A DNA stretch of 64,000 nucleotides. It comes from Scenedesmus sp. ARA3 (taxonomy: Eukaryota; Chlorophyta; Chlorophyceae; Sphaeropleales; Scenedesmaceae). Shown here one piece after another: positions 1-11,309 of this stretch. Made by a program: the position numbers and the translations under genes. Positions within the stretch are counted from its first letter, which is position 1. Each line of letters opens with the position of its first letter. Under the pieces are notes generated by a model, which was given only the letters and a program-made list of their open reading frames with translations, was not told where the DNA came from and ran no database searches. The DNA is taken from the NCBI GenBank assembly GCA_004335835.1, contig RWJK01001644.1, forward strand, positions 72,224 to 136,223, in the 5' to 3' direction.

Positions 1-227
1 TTACACACCCTTTTGAATTGCCGCCGCGCTGATGGTTGCATACCTGTCCTTGCGGATGCGCTTGTGGTATGCAGCAGTCCCACCAATATGTGCCCTCTGT
101 GGTCGTCCACAGTCACTGCCCGACATCACGTCATCCCAACCCATCAAACCCTACTAAAAACATACCAGAAGATCCTCACCCTGCTGTACTGTTAACTGCT
201 GCCTTTGTTTCTTCTTATTGCCCGCAG

Positions 228-1863
228 GCCTTTGCCAGCGCCGCCACCGGTGTGATCAGCGCTCTGGCCGCCAAGCCCAGCGTGCAGCTGCCAGACCTGT
301 CCGCCCTGTTCTCCAAGAACATGACCCTGCCCACCATCGCCATGCCAAGCATCTCCATGCCCAACATCGACCTGGTGAGGATGGTATTCTTACATGTCTT
401 TGTGGTATACATACATGGATTTTTGAAGCTCTAGGTTTCAGTCTCCGTGTTCAGCTTATACGTGCTGTTGCACCTTCTGCCCAACATCAGCCTCGCGAGG
501 TGGCGGCCAGTGCACCAGCTGCAAAAGGCTGCCGCACTACCTCTCCTGCAGCTGTTGCCAGCTGGACAATGGACCTTCCTTGCTGACAAATGTTGGTGTG
601 TCCTGCTGCTGCTGTTGGCTGCTGCAGTCTGGCGTTGTGAGTGCCCTGCTGGCCAAGCCCGCCAACGACCTGGCTGCCCTGAACAACGTGATCACCGCAC
701 TGGCCACCAAGCCCAACATCACCATGCCAAACCTGACCATCGACCTGGTGAGACCTTGTAAAAGTACCTTTTATGTGTGGTATACAACGCAACATGGGCT
801 GCTGTGTGTCTGCCAAACTTCTGGCACGTAAAGCAGCAGAAAGCACAGCACAGTTGTTGGTCAGCAAAGGCAGTAAGGGGGGCAGTTTACTGTTCTTTGT
901 AAGACACATGCTCTCGTCTTTCCAGCTTGCTGAAACGGTTGCGCACCCTGCTTCATCTATCCACCTTGACTAACCCTTTTGCCTGCCCCTGCCGCCTCCC
1001 CGCAACACACTGCAACTGCTTCTCTGTGCAGTCCGGCCTGACCTCGCTGCTGTCTGCCAAGCCCAGCCTGCCCAACGTTGACCTGAGCGGCCTGAGCGCC
1101 ATGCTGGACAAGAACATGACCATCCCCACACCACAGGTGCGTGAATTGCTGATATCACAGCACGCTGCTGCTGGCAGTACTGCATGCTTGCAAGGAGTGA
1201 CAAGCAGCCGGTGCTGCAGCTTATTCCTCATGCCAGCATGTTACCTATGCTACCCAATAGCTGACAGCCTGGTTGCTTATTTCCTGCTTGCTGCTGCTGC
1301 TGCTGCTGCAGCTGCCCACCCTGCAGATCCCAGGCCTGCAGCTGCCCACCATGCCCAGCATGGACCTGAGCGCAGACAAGATCCTGGCACTGCTCAGCCA
1401 GCACGCCGGCCTGAAGCCAGTGCACAACGTCACCCTGCCAGTGAGTGGACACACCTTGTTGCCTGTGCTGTGCTGCGTGGAACCTGTGCTTGTTGCATCT
1501 GCCCATCACATCACACCAGGCACCTGCGGCATCACAACACACACCACAACAGCGCTTCATACACATATTCTGCTTGGTTGCTAACCAACCTTGTCCGCTC
1601 TTTGCTTCTCCTCCCTGCTGCAGAACGGCCAGGTGGTGATTGACCTGGCCAACAGCGCCATCGCCGCCAAGCAGTCTGCCCTGAACAGTGCCGTGAGCAC
1701 CGTCAACGGCGTGGCCAGCCAGGTGCAGGCCGCCAAGCAGAGCGCAGTGAACAGCGCAGTCGGCGCTGTGAACGGCGCTGTGGCAGCACAGCAGGGTGCA
1801 GCCAAGCAGGTGCTGAAGCAGGTGCAGGGGCAGATGAAGAAGAACACCACCACAAAGCCTTAA
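228..1863 (+). CDS. modular repeat protein with NMT(I/L)P motifs, 5' partial
   Basis: Unrecognised protein. Visible exons are 228-374, 628-747, 1032-1136, 1312-1440 and 1624-1863 (TAA at 1861-1863). All are phase 0 with GTGAG/GTGCG donors and CAG acceptors. The upstream exons and start lie before the window. The first exons are related modules: an opening SGV/SGL plus a few residues and AKPS/AKPA, a leucine-rich middle, the sequence KNMT(L/I)P or similar, then proline/methionine-rich stretches such as SISMPNIDL. The last exon is an Ala/Asn/Gln/Val-rich helix with internally repeated segments (AAKQSA...NSAV...VNG...A) and a basic C-terminus (MKKNTTTKP). Several N-x-T sequons suggest an extracellular or wall protein, but no signal peptide is visible because the N-terminus is missing. 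Phase-0 modular exons imply growth by exon duplication. Function unknown. Confidence 0.62.
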
Positions 1864-3194
1864 GCGCAGCTTGTTACTAACACGTTTGTACATGTTATAT
1901 CGTGTGTTAAAACAAGGGTTGCGAGTAGCTAGCGTGGGAGCCAAGGAGTGCCGCGGCTTGCAGTGCTGCAGTGTGCAGCAGTGCCAAGTGCGGGACGAGG
2001 CTCTGGGGTTCAAAACCGCTGCTGCAAGCAGTGTGTTTGTTGCGAGGACCCAGCTACGGCTGTTCTTCGTGTTGTCTGTGAGACTGCTTTTTAGGATGTA
2101 GGAATGTCTTGTGATGAGTTGTGTGCTGCAAAAGTGAACAAAACTGGGCTGGCCGCAAGGCCGGCAATGTACGGGTGGGCTGCTGAAAGGTGCCCACCTG
2201 GCATGTTAAGCCAGCTGTAAGGTTGGCAATGGCAGCGCTGGGAAAGCGCTAGTGCAATGAATGCTGTTACAAAACGCACCCCAAACTGTTTCTACTGCAC
2301 AGTTGACCGTGTGTGCGACTGGCACTGACGCACGGGCTTTGTACATGCTTTCTGTACATGGGAATGCACAGCTGTGTTGTGTGCAGATGCTGCCTTGGGT
2401 CAGCTGGTGATGGTTGCCACTGTAACAAGCAGCAGGTGCACAGTAGCGGCCATGTAGGACAGCCATTGAGTGACAGACCACAGGAAGCATTGCCCAAGTG
2501 TCCTATCCTACGAGTCAATCCATAGTGTTGAACGGCTGTGTGAAGTTGGTGGTGATCCTCACCAGGTTATCATCACAAACTTGGAAGTAAACACTGAACT
2601 ATCTCCAATGCCGGGGTGAGATGTTACGATGCCGGGGACTGCAGGATATCCGTACTAGTACTAAACGATTTTAAGTCAGGTTCCTTCTGTACACCAAGTA
2701 TGTTGTCCAAAAACCCATGCCAAAGAGTACAGGAATCATACAGCAAGTGTACATGCATCGGCATTGCACTGACACGCATTCAGGCGCCAACACATGTGTC
2801 GCGGCGCGAGACTGCGCCGACAAGTGTGCTTGAATTAAGCGATCCGTACGGGCAACTTTTGGCAGGTTTTTCAAGGTATATAATCAAGATCCAGATTGCT
2901 GAAGCGTTGGATAACCCGTTTGAATCATGACTGTCACTTCGGTTGGAACGAGTTCCAAAGCTAAAGTGGCATCACCAACAACCATCGATCACAGCTGAGC
3001 TGGCTTTTATTTCGTCACAAACGTAAGCGGTCTAGCAGCATCTCTGCTGTTACAGGCAGCAGACATGAAATGGTCCATACCTGTTCGCAAGGGCTACGAG
3101 ACACTAGGTAGGAACGATTCAGCACCTCAATTCAAGCCAGATTCCTATTTGTAAGAGGTTTTTGAGCTTAGAGGGAAGAAATGCACGACTGCTA
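1864..3194 (+). other. 3' flank of the repeat-protein gene and spacer
   Basis: No convincing coding exon. The first 350 bases are T/G-rich on the + strand, as expected for the 3' UTR of the preceding gene, with a TGTAA at 2216-2220. The rest is unremarkable apart from a TATA-like GTATATAA near 2876, which could belong to the coiled-coil ORF downstream. Confidence 0.4.
2216..2220 (+). terminator. candidate TGTAA polyadenylation signal
   Basis: TGTAA lies about 350 bases after the TAA of the modular repeat protein. This pentamer is the usual poly(A) signal in chlorophyte nuclear genes. It is short, so chance occurrence is possible. Confidence 0.35.
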
Positions 3195-3818
3195 ATGCCG
3201 CCGGACGCCCACTTCTGCTTTGTTGGTGCAGGTGTTATGCAAGTGCCGGAGCAGCAGAGCATAAGCAGCAGCAGCGGCAGCAGTAGCAGCTCCATCGGAG
3301 GCACCTCTGCCCAGCTGCAAGACATAATGCAGCAGCTAAATGATAAAGATACTCAGCTGCAGGCAATGTCATCTGAGCTTCGCATCCTGGAGGAAGCAGC
3401 AGCACAAATGGCAGACGCTGTGTCAGGCACAGCACAGCTTGCAGAAACACATAGCACACACATGCTGGAGCCTGCAGGAGTACAGCTCCAGGAAACTGGC
3501 AGCAACAGCAAGCAAAACACTCCTGCAGGATATCCAGCTGTATCAATGCACATGCCTCCTGCAGCAGCTGCAGCTGATGCCTGCAGTGCTGCCAACGATT
3601 GCCTGGCAATTAGTGACTTCAAGGATTCCAGCAGTGCTGCAGCAGCTGGCAGCCGGTGGCGCTGCGTTGCCAGCAGGCGTACTGAGCTACTGCTGAGGTG
3701 GCAGTGCCTGCTGGAGGAGCGGAAGCAGCTTACGCTGCTGCTGCAGGCTGAGCAGGGTGAGTGGCAGCGCTGCAGCAGACGTGTGCAAGGAGAACTGCCT
3801 GCCCTTGGCAGTGGGTGA
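3195..3818 (+). CDS. hypothetical Ser/Gln/Ala-rich coiled-coil protein (possibly one exon of a larger gene)
   Basis: Unrecognised. The open frame reads from ATG 3195 (alternative ATG 3237) to a TGA at 3816-3818, about 207 aa. A serine run is followed by a heptad-like stretch ([16 protein letters not shown], then [12 protein letters not shown]), an Ala/Ser-rich linker, and a second helical block with a charged [16 protein letters not shown] segment. That composition looks genuinely coding. A good donor (GGTGAGT) sits at 3756-3762, so the last 20 residues may instead be intron and the gene may continue past the (ATCC)n repeat. An acceptor-like TTGGTGCAG before 3231 allows an upstream exon. A TATA-like element lies about 300 bases upstream. 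Confidence 0.4.
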
Positions 3819-3979
3819 CGCACAGACGCATCAACCAGCAGCAGCGCAAGTTGTCGATGTACATGCACATGTCTAGTCACCTGCACAGATCTTGTGCAAG
3901 AAATTGCATTGCGTGAGCTAAGCTTGGCGTCTGCTGCATGTGTGCTGCTTCCATGGAATGAGAGTGTTTGAGTGTTTTT

Positions 3980-4126
3980 CATCCATCCATCCATCCATCC
4001 ATCCATCCATCCATCCATCCATCCATCCATCCATCCATCCATNNNNNNNNNNNNNNNNNNNNNCATCCATCCATCCATCCATCCATCCATCCATCCATCC
4101 ATCCATCCATCCATCCATCCATCCAT
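3980..4126. repeat. (ATCC)n microsatellite with assembly gap
   Basis: Pure ATCC tetranucleotide array on both sides of 21 unknown bases (4043-4063). True length is unknown because the assembly broke inside it. All open frames through it (Ser-Ile-His-Pro or Met-Asp-Gly-Trp repeats) are artefacts of the repeat. Confidence 0.97.
4043..4063. other. assembly gap (21 N) inside the microsatellite
   Basis: Run of N flanked on both sides by the same tetranucleotide repeat. Confidence 0.99.
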
Positions 4127-5499
4127 GCCATGTGCCGGGTCTGCTGCAGGTCACTGCAGGCTGACAGACTTTGAGCCAGGACAGTCGCCCGTGCGTGACG
4201 TCACCTGCGCCGTTGTGACGCATCAGTTTGACCTGCCATGCTTCAGCTGCTGCTTCCAGCGCTGAGCTATGCTTGGGGCCGCAGCTACAGCTGGCGGTTG
4301 GGCCCGCAGCTACAGCTGCAGCTGCAGCTACAGCGGTGACAGCTTGCCTCTGGTTGAAGGCTGTGAAAAAAGATTTGAGGAATTGTGTCAAACTCTGATC
4401 TGTGACAGATGTTCTGTCTGTTGCGCTGGGTGCATGTCGCCATGAGTATTGCATTCATGATGCATGCAAGCAAATCTGGTCTGGCTCAGGCTCGCAATAT
4501 CTGGTCTGTCTGGCTCGCAATATATTCATGTGCATTGAAGTCCTTGAATGGAGATGCCAGGCACCCTGGCGGCATAAGGCTCTGCAGCAGGAGGTATTGG
4601 TATTGGTTGGAAGGAACTGGGCGATTTGCATGCTGTCTGGCTTCCGCCTGGCTTCAGATACGCCAGAGCTCATTGCATCGTTTGGTGCGCAGTGTGGCAG
4701 TGGAACTGTGCCCGGGCTTGCAAATTGGGTCTTGAAGACGGGCTACTAGCAGAGTTCACAGTGCAGGGGACTCAGTCAAGTGTTACGTGGCTGCATGTCA
4801 GCCAGCCTTGAAAAACTTTGCCATGCGTGCAGCGAGATGTACCAGGGTAACTCTGTACCACGCGGTTCCCTCAGCGCCCCTTGATTGAAGCATGCATGGT
4901 TATGCCCATCACATGCATTCATCCTAGGCCCACAGCGCTGGCATTCAGTGTCTGCATACAGTGCAGCTGTCCCAGCTGCAGCAGACAGTTTGACTGGGAA
5001 TCGAGATGCCCTTGCCTGTTGCTGCGTCATCAAGGACTGCACATGTGCAGCCAACTGTGCGTGCTTGTAGACTAGCAACCCGGGCACCTGAGCTTCAATG
5101 CAAGGAGCAGCAGCATCACCGTGCTTCACAGCAATTGCACGGCTCTGGTACAAGAGCACGTACGTACGCGTGCTCGGGCATCTAATAAGTGAGTCATGCA
5201 ACCTGGCTTGCGTGAACACTTAAGGTGAGGGCACATGCTGAGCTGGCACATGGAGTGGACGCATACAAGCAATATGCATATTGCTTGAGCTAATGACCAG
5301 CCAGCAGCTGTGTGTGCAAGGCACCACACGTGTGGTGCGCCAGACATGTCAAAAATTGCGCTGGAGCAACATGCCAGCATGCTGGAGACACATGCAGCGT
5401 GCTTGCTTGCTGCAATACGCTATGGCGTGTACCATTTTGGCGTTGACATGTCTGCCATCTCAACACCACACAACTTCGGCTCTTCTATGCTTGCTACCG
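4127..5499. other. spacer without recognisable gene
   Basis: No exon I can support on either strand. 4270-4340 holds short GCAGCTACAGCTG-type repeats. The part nearest 5499 would be the 3' UTR of the minus-strand gene that ends at 5500. Confidence 0.4.
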
Positions 5500-6703
5500 T
5501 CAGCTGCGGCGATCCTGCTGCGCTCCTTGCTTGTACTGCTGCGCAAACTGCTGCCAGTCATTGTCCAGCTGCTGCTGCATCTGCTGCTCCTTTTCAAACT
5601 GCTCCGCTGCAAGCTTCCTGTCCCTGCGCCACTGCCACCTCCACACCAGGTATGTCAGTGCAGTTGCCCACAGCCACACCTGCAGCGAGGGTCAGGCAGG
5701 CACCACAGCAGAACATAAGGCATGCGTCAGTCCTGTGCTGCATCAACGCACAGCCACACCTGTGCTGCATCAACGCACAGCCACACCTGTGCTGCATCAA
5801 CGCACAGCCACACCTGTGCTGCATCAACGCACAGCCACACCTGTGCTGCATCAACGCACAGCCACACCTGTGCTGCATCAACGCACAGCCACACCTGCAG
5901 GCAGTAAAGCGTAGCCAGAGTCGGCAAATAGGCATGCAACAAACAGCGGAACATACCGAACCTCACAAACCTATGCAGTGATGGTGACGTTCAGTTGGTG
6001 TGAGGCACGCGGGATGGGTGAAATCCGCATGGCATGGGCCGCATGTGCAACAGCTTGCAGTGAGTAAGCCAGCAACTCCAGACATCATACAAACAGCACA
6101 ACAGACATAAAGGCAGAAAAACAGACACTTTGACCATGCACCCACCTTGTACCAGGCAGGTAATTGTGGGCCATCTGGTGTTGGCCCATCGCTGCTGCTG
6201 CTGTGGCCGCCGCTGCTGCCGCCACCACCAGCGCCTCCACTGCTGCCCCAGCCACTGCCACTGGCATCGCCTCTGTTGCCACCGCCACTGCTACCACCCA
6301 CGATGCTGCTGTTGCTGTTGCTGCTGCTGCTGCTGCTGCTGCTGGCTTGCAAGTCAGGGCCGCTGTTGCTGCTACTTTTGCTGCCGCTGTTGTTGCCTTC
6401 TGTGCCAGCAGCGCTGCTTTGAGCACTGCAGCATGCAACAGCTGCTGCCAGATGTGTTGCTCCAGCTAGGCCTGAAGCTGCATATGGCTCTTGCTTCCGG
6501 CCGCTGCTTCTTATGCTGTTGCTTTGCGTCGAGGAGCTTGCAGTCTTGCTGCCAGCTGAAACACAGCTGCAGGCAATGCCGCTGCACCAAGTGTTGATCG
6601 CAAGCGCTAGCACAGGTGCAGGCACTGCAAGCAGCCTGCCACCGCGCTTTAGATTGCTTCCGTGAAGGTGTAAAGTGGTTGTGTTGATCAAAACAGTTTG
6701 CAT
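5500..6703 (-). CDS. hypothetical membrane protein with C-terminal coiled coil
   Basis: Two-exon model complement(5500-5679, 6146-6703), joined in phase 0, about 245 aa. Exon 1 from ATG 6703 has a hydrophobic, Ser/Arg/Ala-containing N-terminus compatible with an organellar transit peptide, then low-complexity Ser and Gly tracts (6200-6450), ending LPAWYK before a GTGGGT donor. Exon 2 gives a short aromatic hydrophobic segment (VWLWATALTYLVW) followed at once by a basic patch (RWQWRRDRK) and a Gln/Glu-rich helix ending in a TGA at 5502-5500. The likely topology is one membrane anchor near the C-terminus with a soluble coiled coil. The family is not recognised. The intron carries a 6 x 27 bp minisatellite. 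The gene is divergent from the malonyl-CoA synthetase-like gene. Confidence 0.55.
5734..5895. repeat. 27-bp minisatellite, six exact units, intronic
   Basis: Unit TGTGCTGCATCAACGCACAG followed by CCACACC, repeated six times without spacers at 5734, 5761, 5788, 5815, 5842 and 5869. It lies in the intron of the minus-strand membrane protein. Read on the minus strand, each unit contains CAG followed by GTGTGGCTGTG, closely resembling the true acceptor and first exon bases at 5681-5670. Confidence 0.97.
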
Positions 6704-7222
6704 GTTTGAGGATGCAAGGGCAAAGAGGGAGCGGCAGCAGCAGCAGTAGCAGCAGCAACAGCAGCAGCAGCAGCCTTGCAGCGCTTATAGCAACGTCTCG
6801 CGCGCAACAAATTAGCCAAACAAGGTCGCAGCACGAGCATGTGTGCAATATGGGGCTGATTGAGACATGCGTGTTGAAAGGCAACCTTCCGCTGTTCCAT
6901 GCCCGCATTTTGTTGTGACAAAACCATAAGCCAGCCTGTGTACTATGCCGCACCTGCACCTACAGAACCAACGGTAAAGCTTAAGTTCAACTGTTTGTGA
7001 CACGCTATCGCAACAGCAGCGCCCCAGCAGTCGCCTCAGGCCCAGCAAGTTACGAGTGTGTCACCACAGCGGTTATGAAACCCTTGTCTCACATACGTCA
7101 GCCTCGCAGCGATCCAGATCGCTGATATCTAGGTTGAGACAGTCACTAAACGTTGACTCGCTTTGTAAGGGATCTGGTGTTCAGCTTATGAAGTGGCAGC
7201 CTGCAACGCACGCAGGAATAAT
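6704..7222. promoter_or_regulatory. divergent promoter region
   Basis: About 520 bases separate the start codons of the minus-strand membrane protein (6703) and the plus-strand malonyl-CoA synthetase-like gene (7223). Both 5' UTRs and promoters must lie here. It includes a CAG/AGC run at about 6731-6775. No clear TATA box was identified. Confidence 0.45.
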
Positions 7223-7322
7223 ATGGAGATCCTGCGAGCTGCAGCGCGCCACAAGGGCTCCTTAGCCGTAAAGCATACGACAGGTGGAAGTTGTAGGTGA
7301 GCGAATGCAAAAGCACTCGCTT

Positions 7323-7356
<34 letters not shown>

Positions 7357-8923
7357 ACTGGTGCTGCTGCTGCTGTTCTTGCTGCGGCACACGTAACACC
7401 TAGACACACAATAAGCTGCCTGGCTGTGTGCTTTTCCTGCAGCTTTGGCAAGCTACTGGACAGCAGTGCGTCAATCAAGGCAGAGCTGCAGCGTGTTCTG
7501 CCAGCTGCAAACAACAAGAATGGCAGCAGCTGTGATGGTCCGCGAGTGGGCATCTATGCAGAGCCGGGCATGCAGTATGTGGCAGCCACGTATGCAGCCT
7601 GGATGGCAGGTGCTGTGGCGGTGCCTCTTGCAGTGTCACACCCGCCACAGGAGCTGGATCACGTGATCAGGGATGCTGGCATTTCAGCGGTGAGTGCTGC
7701 CAGCCAAAGACATGTCAAGTATTAACAGCAAGCAGGAAGGCAGGAAAGAAGACAGCACGGAAGCAGAGCATGCAGGCGCTTGCGCATGCACACGTCAGTG
7801 GACACCTGAATTACTTATTTGTGAAGACTATGCAGGCACTGCAAGTGCACTTCTGGCCCGACAGCAGTTGTTGGACATAATTGCGTAAGTGTGAGGTTGC
7901 ATTGCACTGCAACTTAGGCGCTTACAGGGCGCTGTGCATGCTCCAGTTGCCTTGTAGCCAATGATACGTAGGTCTAGAATCAGCAGAATCCGTTATTGCA
8001 TATGTTGCGCCTGCAGGTGCTGACATCCGCCTCAGGCCATGACAAGCTTAAAGATGTGGCGCACGCAGCAGGCGCAGCACTGCATTTGGTGCAGCAGGAG
8101 CTGTTTGAAGGCAGCGACCCTTGGCTGAACACTAGCAGCAGCAGCAGCAGCAATGCGGAGCAGCAAGACTGGCAAGAAATTGCATGCAGCAGCACGTCTG
8201 ATGCGTCATCTGGCGCACTGATAGTGTACACAAGTGGTACCACAGGCAGGCCGAAGGGGGCGCTGCATACCCACGGGTGAGCAGTTGCTGCTGCTGCTGC
8301 TGCTGCTGCGGTTGCTGCTGCTGCTTGGACGGATGCTGAGACAGCTGGCAGCAGCAGCTGCCATGCGCCACGCATACTGCTGATAGCAACCGCAGCTACA
8401 CATCTTACCATGGAGCAGAGCTGATCACCACCAGTCAGAGCGGCTATCTTGCCTGAAGCGTGCAACCTCCCCAACCCTTTTCTCACCCAGGTCCCCTGAC
8501 ATGCTTAGGCATGGCCCTGTTCTGCGGCATGCTGTTGCTTTGCGGCACCCTCTACTGCCCTGCAGCTGCTGCCATCCATTAATACATCCCTCACGCCCCT
8601 TGTACCATGCTGCCGCTACCAATGCACCTGCACTGCATATGCAGGAGCCTTGCTGCACAGGTGGAGTGCCTCACACGTGCCTGGCAGTGGCAGCCGTCAG
8701 ACGTGATGCTGCACGCGCTGCCGCTGCACCACGTGCACGGCATCATCAACGGCCTCTACTGCGCACACTACAGCGGCGCTGCCATCAGCTTCTTGCCCAA
8801 GTTCTCACCCGCTGCAGTGTGGCAGCAGCTCATGGTGGGTGGCTTGGTTGGCTGCTCGGCTTCACCTCGTGCGTGTGGTGTGGTAGTGGGGGATGCTGTG
8901 GCATGGGTTGTTGCTTCCTGTGT

Positions 8924-8954
<31 letters not shown>

Positions 8955-10030
8955 CACCCGGTTATGGTTACCAATCAGCTTCCGGCCCAAGTGTTCACCC
9001 GCTGCAGTGTGGCAGCAGCTCATGGTGGACGGCTTGAATCCAAGTGTGGCTGCTTGTGTGTGCTGCGTGTGTGTGATGCGGTAGTAGGGGGTGTTGAGCT
9101 ACATCCACGTGCGTGCTTGGCTTGCAAATATATGCTACGTGCAGCACCCTCATCCTCGGCACTTTGGCTGCTGTACCACTACACCTTACCTTGTTATGAC
9201 GCCACACTGTAACATGTTAATCTGCAGGAGGGTGACGTGTCGGTGCTTATGGCAGTGCCCACCATGTACAGCTACCTGCTCTCACACGTTGAGTCACACA
9301 TGTCGCCAGAGGAGCATTAGTTACACTTTTAGCATACTCACCGTGTTACACTTGTAGCATACTCACCGTGCTGCGGCGTGCTTTGCTGCTTCCCCTGTTA
9401 CTCCTGCTTCTTCCACCGCTGTCGCCAGGATTCTGCTGCTGCTTTTACCACCATACTCGACTCTGTTACGACATAACAATGTAACATGTTATTTTGCAGG
9501 AGGGTGACGTGTCAGTGCTCATGGCAGTGCCCACCATGTACAGCTACCTGCTCTCACACTACGAGTCGCACATGTCGCCGGAGGAGCAGCACGCAGCGCG
9601 TGCAGCAGCAGCGCGGCTGCGCCTGACTGTGAGCGGCTCTGCGGCCGCGCCTGTGCCGCTGCTGCAGCGCTGGCAGGGCCTGTCTGGGCAGCGGCTGCTG
9701 GAGCGCTACGGCATGACGGAGACAGGCATGATCCTCAGCAACCCTTACGAGGTGAGCGGCAGGCGATGGAGTAGTTGTATGATGCTTACAGATGTAGGGT
9801 AGTTGGACACTGTCATACCGTGAGTCCAAGACGTTACAGATGTGGCAGTAGCTGAGCTCGTCTGACTGCTTGCATGCAACCTTCTGCAGTTGGTATTCTA
9901 ACACACACAGCCGCAGCTCTTGCAGCTCAGCCAGCTGCCACTTGCTGCCTCTGCAACTGTGCTGCAGGGTGAGCGCCGCCCAGGGTTTGTAGGGCTGCCG
10001 CTGCCTGGTGTGGAAGTGAAGGTGGTGGAG

Positions 10031-10089
<59 letters not shown>

Positions 10090-11260
10090 TGGCAACGGCA
10101 ATGGCAGCGCTGATGCCTCAAATGAACCTGCAGCCAGCAATGAGGACTCCGGTGCAGAAGGTGGGTAGCAGACCAGCAGCTGTGGCTTGCTGATACATAA
10201 GCAGCAGCACGTGCATTCCCTGTTGGCACAGCCGTGCAACCATGTCTGCTACCAGCTGCAGCACCCTGCATAACATATGCAATGCTGCGGCTCCTTTCAC
10301 CAAAGCTATTACTTTGCTGCCACGTGTAGCGCTTCAGCAGGCTGCTCTGCACACTAGCAGTGCATGGTTGGCCTGTGGCTCCAAGCTCTTCTCCAACACG
10401 ATGCTGACACTGCCTCCTGCCGTCTTCCTGCTGCTGCTGTTGCCGCTGCTGTGTGCTTTCTCGCCAAACGCCCTTGCAGTGCTGCGCCAGGGTGAGCTGG
10501 CGGTGCGTGGCCCCATGCTGTTCCGTGAGTACTGGGGCCGCCCCCAAGCCACAACTGAGGCGTTTGATGGGGAGGGCTACTTCCTGACTGGCGACACAGT
10601 CAGCCTGGAGGGCAGCCCACCTTACTACAGGGTGAGCCCCTGTGTGGTCGGCCTTACAAACTGTGGATTTGATCTGATCTTGGTCGGAAGTGATTCCTTG
10701 GATCAGTCTTGGGGCCAGGGGGAGGCTACACAGCGTGTTGGTACATAGTGTGTCAACGCATGAGTTTGGACACCTGGTGGAGGCAAGCTGTATGCTGCGT
10801 CTTGTGCGCGCGATGCTCTGGAGCCTCTTCTAGTGCTGCTAATCCTGCTGCTGCTGCTGCTGCCGCAGATCCTGGGCCGCAGCAGCGTGGACATCATCAA
10901 GTCTGGCGGCTTCAAGATCTCTGCGCTGGACATTGAGGGCGCGCTGCTGCACCACGCTGACGTGGCGGAGGCAGCAGTGCTAGGCCTGCCTGATGAAGCC
11001 CTAGGCGAGGTTGTGGCAGCACTCATTGTACCAAAAGCGGCATCAAAGTCAGCAGCTGGCGGTGATGCGGCTAGTTGTGATGTGGCTGTAAGTGGTGATA
11101 AGTTGCTGGGGCAGTTGAAGGGGCTGGCCAGGCGTGAGCTTGCTTCATATTGTTTGCCGCGCGTGTGGCGGCTGCTGGATGCTCCGCTGCCGCGCAACGC
11201 AATGGGCAAGGTGAACAAGAAGCAGCTGCTGAAGGAGTTCTTCCCCGCGCAGGCTGCTGC

Positions 11261-11293
<33 letters not shown>

Positions 11294-11309
11294 GATGAAG
11301 CAGGCTTGA
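7223..11309 (+). CDS. AAE13: malonyl-CoA synthetase-like acyl-activating enzyme (ACSF3/AAE13 type)
   Basis: Predicted reaction: ATP-dependent ligation of malonate to CoA, feeding plastid or mitochondrial fatty-acid synthesis. Exons 7223-7296, 7443-7689, 8017-8276, 8645-8834, 9500-9751, 9968-10160, 10480-10631 and 10869-11309; phases close exactly, giving 602 aa. Visible motifs of the adenylate-forming superfamily: VGIYAEPGMQYVAATYAAWMAG; the P-loop YTSGTTGRPKGALHTH near residues 178-193; HHVHGIINGLYCAHYSG; RYGMTETGMILSNPYE; RRPGFVGLPLPGVEV; FLTGDT; and the C-terminal NAMGKVNKKQL with the catalytic lysine. The combination, especially SNPYE and the PGFVGLPLPG segment, points to the ACSF3/AAE13 branch. 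Start: ATG 7223 is the first in frame after a stop, but an upstream transit-peptide exon cannot be excluded. Odd points: a poly-Ser insertion (10035-10088) and decayed exon copies in introns 4 and 3'-edge copies nearby (8981-9320). Confidence 0.85.
8981..9026 (+). pseudogene. duplicated 3' edge of exon 4 of the AAE13-like gene
   Basis: The stretch ending CGCTGCAGTGTGGCAGCAGC plus TCATGGTGGA repeats the end of the exon at 8645-8834 (original about 8791-8838), including its donor context. It lies in the following intron and has no use in the reading frame I trace. Confidence 0.8.
9228..9320 (+). pseudogene. decayed duplicate of exon 5 of the AAE13-like gene
   Basis: Preceded by its own acceptor (TCTGCAG), this copy matches the start of the true exon at 9500 almost base for base (GDVSVLMAVPTMYSYLLSH), then reads GAGCAT and TAG at 9318-9320 where the real exon reads GAGCAGCAC. 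The intron just upstream is duplicated as well (TGTAACATGTTA before both acceptors). Inclusion would truncate the enzyme. Confidence 0.85.

Noticed and set aside
3940..4174. Open frames of Ser-Ile-His-Pro and Met-Asp-Gly-Trp repeats
   Set aside because: They are translations of the (ATCC)n microsatellite and run through unknown bases.
5734..5895. CRISPR-like direct repeats
   Set aside because: The 27-bp units abut each other without spacers and lie in a eukaryotic intron; it is a minisatellite.
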